Assembly (NCBI GenBank): GCA_964538875.1
Contig: CAZIHO010000072.1
Location: 1-18,331, forward strand
Direction: 5' to 3'
Origin: CAZIHO01 sp964538875
Lineage (GTDB): Bacteria; Pseudomonadota; Gammaproteobacteria; Chromatiales; Chromatiaceae
DNA length: 18,331 nt
Within the stretch, counting starts at the first letter, position 1, and every line of letters starts with the position of its first letter. Positions 15,360 to 18,331 of the stretch are shown here, in pieces. A program made the translations under genes and the position numbers. The notes beneath the pieces are model-generated. The model did no database searches, had not been told where the DNA came from, and was given only the letters and a program-made list of their open reading frames with translations.

Positions 15360-15387
15360 CCGCCCCGCCGCGCAACTGGCGGGGCGG
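15360..15387. terminator. Hairpin between convergent genes, probable bidirectional transcription end
   Basis: A perfect 10-bp GC stem (CCGCCCCGCC with GGCGGGGCGG, 8-base loop) sits ten bases after the transglycosylase stop and 20 bases after the end of the convergent sulfotransferase gene. Neither side carries a T run of more than two, so it is not a classical intrinsic terminator, but its position and stability suggest a shared 3' end structure. Confidence 0.5.
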
Positions 15388-15406
15388 AATTCCAGTACCG
15401 GGACCC

Positions 15407-16963
15407 CTAGTTGGACGGGGTGATGCGCCGTACCGGAGGAACAAAACGGCAGGCATTGTAGAAACCCACCGCGAAGCGGTCATGCAACGGAAACTCTAAC
15501 GCCCACACCGTGTTGCCGTTGCCATCGGCCTCGAACATGTTGGAAGTCAACTGGGGCGTCCAATGACCGGCGGCGATCAGCGTATTGCCGTTGGGCAGGC
15601 GGTCCGCGTCCCCCCAATAGGGGGCGAAAAATTGCTTTTCACCCCGATATTCCCAGATGATCTCGGCGGTCTTGGCGGTTTCGTCGATTTGATATTCCAC
15701 CGCCCGGGACCAGAGCCGCAGGTTGGCGAAATCAATATCCCCGTTATCAAACATGATGACCCGGTTGGGCGCGGTGAACTCGGTGGCGTGGGCCTTCAGG
15801 AACCAGGGGGTATCGTTGCTGCCCTTGAAGGTGAAATCTCCGTTGCGTCCCAGGGTCCAGAGCAGGTTGCCGGTGGTGCGATCCAGCTTGTAGGCACTGT
15901 CGGTGTTACGGGCACCGAGGATCAGGGTCTCCCCGGAACCCAAGTAATCGAGGCCATTGACGTGGAGCCAGTCGAACAGGGGCGGATCGACGCCGTTCCA
16001 GCCACTGGTGTCGGGCGGCGGCAAATGGTCAAACGAACTCCACTCCCAGACGATCTCATTGGCGGGATTGAACTCCACGATGCCGTCTCCCAGGATCTTG
16101 GTCTCTGCCTGCACATCCAGCCTGACCGTCAGCCAGTTACCGCTGGGGAGCCGGCGGAAGGCATGGGAATACAATCCCCTGACAAATTCCCCCACTAGTT
16201 GCGGCGGCCCTTCCCAAACCGTTTCCCCGGCTAGGTCCACCACCCGGGCCGCGGGTGTCGGCGCGGCAAATTCCGTGCTTTGGGAACTGTAGAGAATGGT
16301 GTTATCGGCTGGGTAGTATTCCGCTTCTCCATTGATGGGTAAGCCGTGTGGGGTGTACCAAACAATACGCCCCTGCATGTCGAGAAACACGCCGGTGGGC
16401 GGATAGTCCGGGTCCACCTCGATGAACAGGGGACCGCTATGCATGTCGCCCGCCGACAGGGTCAGGGAGGTCCAGCCGTCATAGGTACGGCCCTGCTGGT
16501 AGGTTTTCAGGGTGGCATCCCGCAGGTACGCCGGCAGCTTGGGCGTGGTCAACAGGGGTGCCTCCGCTTGGGCACGTTCGCCCTGGGCGGTGGACACCGC
16601 CCGCAACTGATAGACCTGCTCCGGATACATGCCCACCACGATCACCCGGTGGTCGGTGGTCAGGTTGGGCTTTTCGATGACGAACTCGTATTGGCCGTTG
16701 CCAAACTCCACCGCCGAGGTGGCCGGGATTTGGGTCTTCCAGGTCAGGGTGCAGGACAAGGGGGCTTTTTCGTTGGGGGTCAATTTCAGCTCGGAAATGA
16801 CCGGAATCACCTCGTCTGGGTTGCCCGCTTCGCCGCTGCCGACCGGCACGAAACCGGGCGGGGTGCCGGATCCGCCGGAGGCCCCGGAATTCTGGAAGGA
16901 GTCATTGTTGTCGTTGCAGCCCGCCAGCAACAGTAGGAGCGAACAGAGGACCAATCGGCGCAT
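15407..16963 (-). CDS. Arylsulfate sulfotransferase-family lipoprotein
   Basis: This 518-residue protein has a lipoprotein signal ending LLLLLAG-Cys16. Residue +2 is Asn, so outer-membrane sorting is expected. A Gly/Ser/Pro linker (17-50) and a beta-sandwich-like region (52-140) precede a propeller. ASST enzymes move a sulfuryl group from one phenol to another through a sulfohistidine, without PAPS. The catalytic residues I remember for uropathogenic E. coli ASST (His252, His356, Asn358, Arg374, His436) have plausible partners here: His267 (YSHAFRRL), His334 and Asn336 (WLHVNG), Arg352 (GARNTD) and His392 (KAHATEF). The His334-Arg352 spacing of 18 equals that of His356-Arg374. GAGG nine bases before the ATG supports the start. 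No dsbL/dsbI partners are seen in the window. Substrates are unknown and other propeller roles cannot be excluded. Confidence 0.82.
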   Translation of the reverse strand: MRRLVLCSLLLLLAGCNDNNDSFQNSGASGGSGTPPGFVPVGSGEAGNPDEVIPVISELKLTPNEKAPLSCTLTWKTQIPATSAVEFGNGQYEFVIEKPNLTTDHRVIVVGMYPEQVYQLRAVSTAQGERAQAEAPLLTTPKLPAYLRDATLKTYQQGRTYDGWTSLTLSAGDMHSGPLFIEVDPDYPPTGVFLDMQGRIVWYTPHGLPINGEAEYYPADNTILYSSQSTEFAAPTPAARVVDLAGETVWEGPPQLVGEFVRGLYSHAFRRLPSGNWLTVRLDVQAETKILGDGIVEFNPANEIVWEWSSFDHLPPPDTSGWNGVDPPLFDWLHVNGLDYLGSGETLILGARNTDSAYKLDRTTGNLLWTLGRNGDFTFKGSNDTPWFLKAHATEFTAPNRVIMFDNGDIDFANLRLWSRAVEYQIDETAKTAEIIWEYRGEKQFFAPYWGDADRLPNGNTLIAAGHWTPQLTSNMFEADGNGNTVWALEFPLHDRFAVGFYNACRFVPPVRRITPSN

Positions 16964-17143
16964 CAGCTATAACCTCGCGTGAAGGGATAAGGGGGCAGAC
17001 TAGGTGTGGGAGTCAAAGGTGAAAGATACCAAGCCCGTGACAGGACTGGCGGCTGGACATCCGCCGCACCTGGGAGCGGCAGCCATATCGGTAATTAAAG
17101 CCCAACCAGAGAGCCGCGACGGTTTTGGTCCGGCGGATTCATG

Positions 17144-17175
17144 AAAAACCCCCGCCGGCTGGATGCCGACGGGGG
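17144..17175 (-). terminator. Intrinsic terminator of the actP-like gene
   Basis: The minus strand forms an 11-bp stem, CCCCCGTCGGC with GCCGGCGGGGG (one T-G wobble), and a 5-base loop, followed at once by TTTTT. It lies 63 bases past the symporter stop and is the clearest Rho-independent terminator in the window. It separates the symporter from the sulfotransferase gene. Confidence 0.92.
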
Positions 17176-17198
17176 CTGAAACGAACCAGGGTGCGATA

Positions 17199-17229
17199 CC
17201 TCGGCCGCCTCGGGAGAGGCAGGCCGAGG
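17199..17229 (-). promoter_or_regulatory. Stable 3' hairpin just after the actP-like stop codon
   Basis: An 8-bp outer stem (cctcggcc/ggccgagg) continues through one bulged base into a 5-bp inner stem (gcctc/gaggc) with a four-base loop, 13 pairs in all. It starts eight bases past the stop codon and 23 bases before the terminator hairpin. It has no T run, so its likely role is protection of the mRNA 3' end or a processed 3' fragment. The structure is seen; the role is inferred. Confidence 0.6.
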
Positions 17230-17237
17230 ATCTTCCC

Positions 17238-18331
17238 TTAGTGGGCGCTAGCCGCCTCGGCATGAATGCCGGTGTTCTGGCGGACGTACAGCTCGTCCCA
17301 CATCTCCTCCGCACGGCGATCCTTGTACAGCAAGGAGCCGATGATGACGCACAGGAAGCCGAGCGGAATCGAGTACAGACCCGGATTCTTCAGCTCAAAC
17401 AACGGCTTCTCCAGGCCCACCATGCTGGTGGTTGCACCACCGAGCGCCGTGATGCCGTCCTGGGCCGCCTTCTTGGCTTTTTCCGCCGCCGCGATATCGG
17501 CCTTGGCCTTGGTTTGGGCCGCCTCATCGCCAGTCAGGGCCGCTTGGGCCTTGGCAATCTTGTCCTCGGAAGCCTTGATGGTCTTCTCGTGACCGGCCTT
17601 GACCAGTAACGGATAGGTCATGTTGGGGGACACCATCACCAGGGCGATGGCGGAGAAGGCACCCACCATCATGCCCAGCACGATGCCTGCGGTGTTGCAC
17701 TTCTTCCAGTACAGGGTCAGGAACACGGCCGGCAGGTTGCTGGACGCCGCCACTGCGAACGCCAGGGCCACCAGGTGCGCCACGTTCTGGCCCTTGGCGG
17801 CGATACCGACCACGATGGCCATGATGCCCACGATCACGGACGCGGTACGGGCCGCGACCACCTGCTCCTGGGGCGAGGCCTTCTCACCCCGGAACACACC
17901 CACATACAGGTCGTGGGCCATGGCGGAAGCCGCCGCCAGCACCAGGCCAGCCACCACCGCGACGATGGTGGCGAAGGCCACCGCAGCGACGAAAGCTAGG
18001 AATAGGTTGCCGAGCATCGAATCGGCGCCACCCCCCACGAACTGGGCCAACAGGGGACCGGCCATGTTGCCACCCTTGTCAATAGCCGCGATGGCATCCG
18101 GATGAACATTGATCGCCGCGCCCATACCCAAGAACAGGGTGATGACATAGAAGCCGCCGATGATGGCCATGGCCCAGATAACCGACACCCGGGCCGCCTG
18201 GGCGGTGGGCACGGTAAAGAAGCGCATCAGGATGTGCGGCATACCGGCGGTACCCAGCACCAGGGCCATACCCAGGGAGATCTGGTCGATGGGGTTCTTG
18301 AGGAACAGGCCGGGCTCCAGGAACCGTTGGC
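17238..18331 (-). CDS. actP: Cation/acetate symporter ActP-like, 3' part only
   Basis: The 363 visible C-terminal residues belong to a sodium:solute symporter; the start lies beyond the right edge. The segment ISLGMALVLGTAGMPHILMRFFTVP and the ends LEKPLFELKNPGLYS and LYVRQNTG match my memory of ActP (E. coli 549 residues), which imports acetate and other short carboxylates with sodium across the inner membrane. About seven hydrophobic segments are visible. Unlike E. coli ActP, a charged Lys/Ala/Glu-rich stretch of about 50 residues with coiled-coil character lies between the second-last and last hydrophobic segments (coding bases about 17430-17591). The in-frame ATG at 18269 is internal: the frame continues upstream with QRFLEPGLFLKNPIDQ to the window edge. 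The gene ends in a hairpin and an intrinsic terminator. A broader SSS-family substrate cannot be excluded. Confidence 0.88.
   Translation of the reverse strand, partial: QRFLEPGLFLKNPIDQISLGMALVLGTAGMPHILMRFFTVPTAQAARVSVIWAMAIIGGFYVITLFLGMGAAINVHPDAIAAIDKGGNMAGPLLAQFVGGGADSMLGNLFLAFVAAVAFATIVAVVAGLVLAAASAMAHDLYVGVFRGEKASPQEQVVAARTASVIVGIMAIVVGIAAKGQNVAHLVALAFAVAASSNLPAVFLTLYWKKCNTAGIVLGMMVGAFSAIALVMVSPNMTYPLLVKAGHEKTIKASEDKIAKAQAALTGDEAAQTKAKADIAAAEKAKKAAQDGITALGGATTSMVGLEKPLFELKNPGLYSIPLGFLCVIIGSLLYKDRRAEEMWDELYVRQNTGIHAEAASAH

Overview
The window looks like chromosomal backbone from a GC-rich Gram-negative gammaproteobacterium. The evidence is the TamA/TamB pair, an Lpp-type lipoprotein signal, an MltB-family transglycosylase, and the gene order birA - coaX - SPOR protein - tRNA-Thr. 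From memory, that order sits just upstream of the tRNA/tufB/secE region in Pseudomonas and, with coaA in place of coaX, in E. coli. The genus cannot be resolved from this sequence. I see no phage, transposon, integrase, rRNA or CRISPR array.

Layout. All genes are on the minus strand except one. From high to low coordinates: (1) the 3' part of an ActP-like sodium:acetate symporter runs off the right edge and ends in a stable 3' hairpin plus a clear intrinsic terminator. (2) A lone lipoprotein of the arylsulfate sulfotransferase family follows. (3) A plus-strand secreted lytic transglycosylase converges on it. (4) Divergent from the transglycosylase is a tightly overlapping three-gene membrane glycosylation operon: GT2 polyprenyl-phosphate glycosyltransferase, ArnT-like GT39/GT83 transferase, PAP2 phosphatase. 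(5) Next is tamA-tamB, one base apart, for outer-membrane protein assembly. (6) Then comes a membrane protein of the TIGR04222 type with a Gly/Cys-rich C-terminal tail, overlapping by one base a radical SAM/SPASM enzyme. (7) Last are birA (biotin ligase/repressor), coaX (type III pantothenate kinase), a SPOR-domain membrane protein and tRNA-Thr(TGT).

How the genes work together. Most of the window serves the cell envelope: outer-membrane assembly (TamAB), peptidoglycan turnover (transglycosylase, SPOR protein), undecaprenyl-phosphate-linked sugar transfer (GT2/GT39/PAP2) and periplasmic sulfuryl transfer. birA and coaX are cofactor genes (biotin, CoA). The most unusual unit is the TIGR04222 protein plus radical SAM/SPASM enzyme. 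The Cys/Gly tail is a plausible substrate for the enzyme encoded in the next, translationally coupled gene, which would make the pair a candidate RiPP-like or protein-tail modification system.

No gene-free stretch exceeds 300 bases. The longest gaps are 16964-17237 (274 bases; actP 3' hairpins, and otherwise no confident promoter), 10409-10635 (227 bases; one hairpin and weak promoter-like sequence), 14021-14165 (145 bases; a candidate divergent promoter pair) and 4715-4839 (125 bases; two GC-rich hairpins and a strong Shine-Dalgarno).
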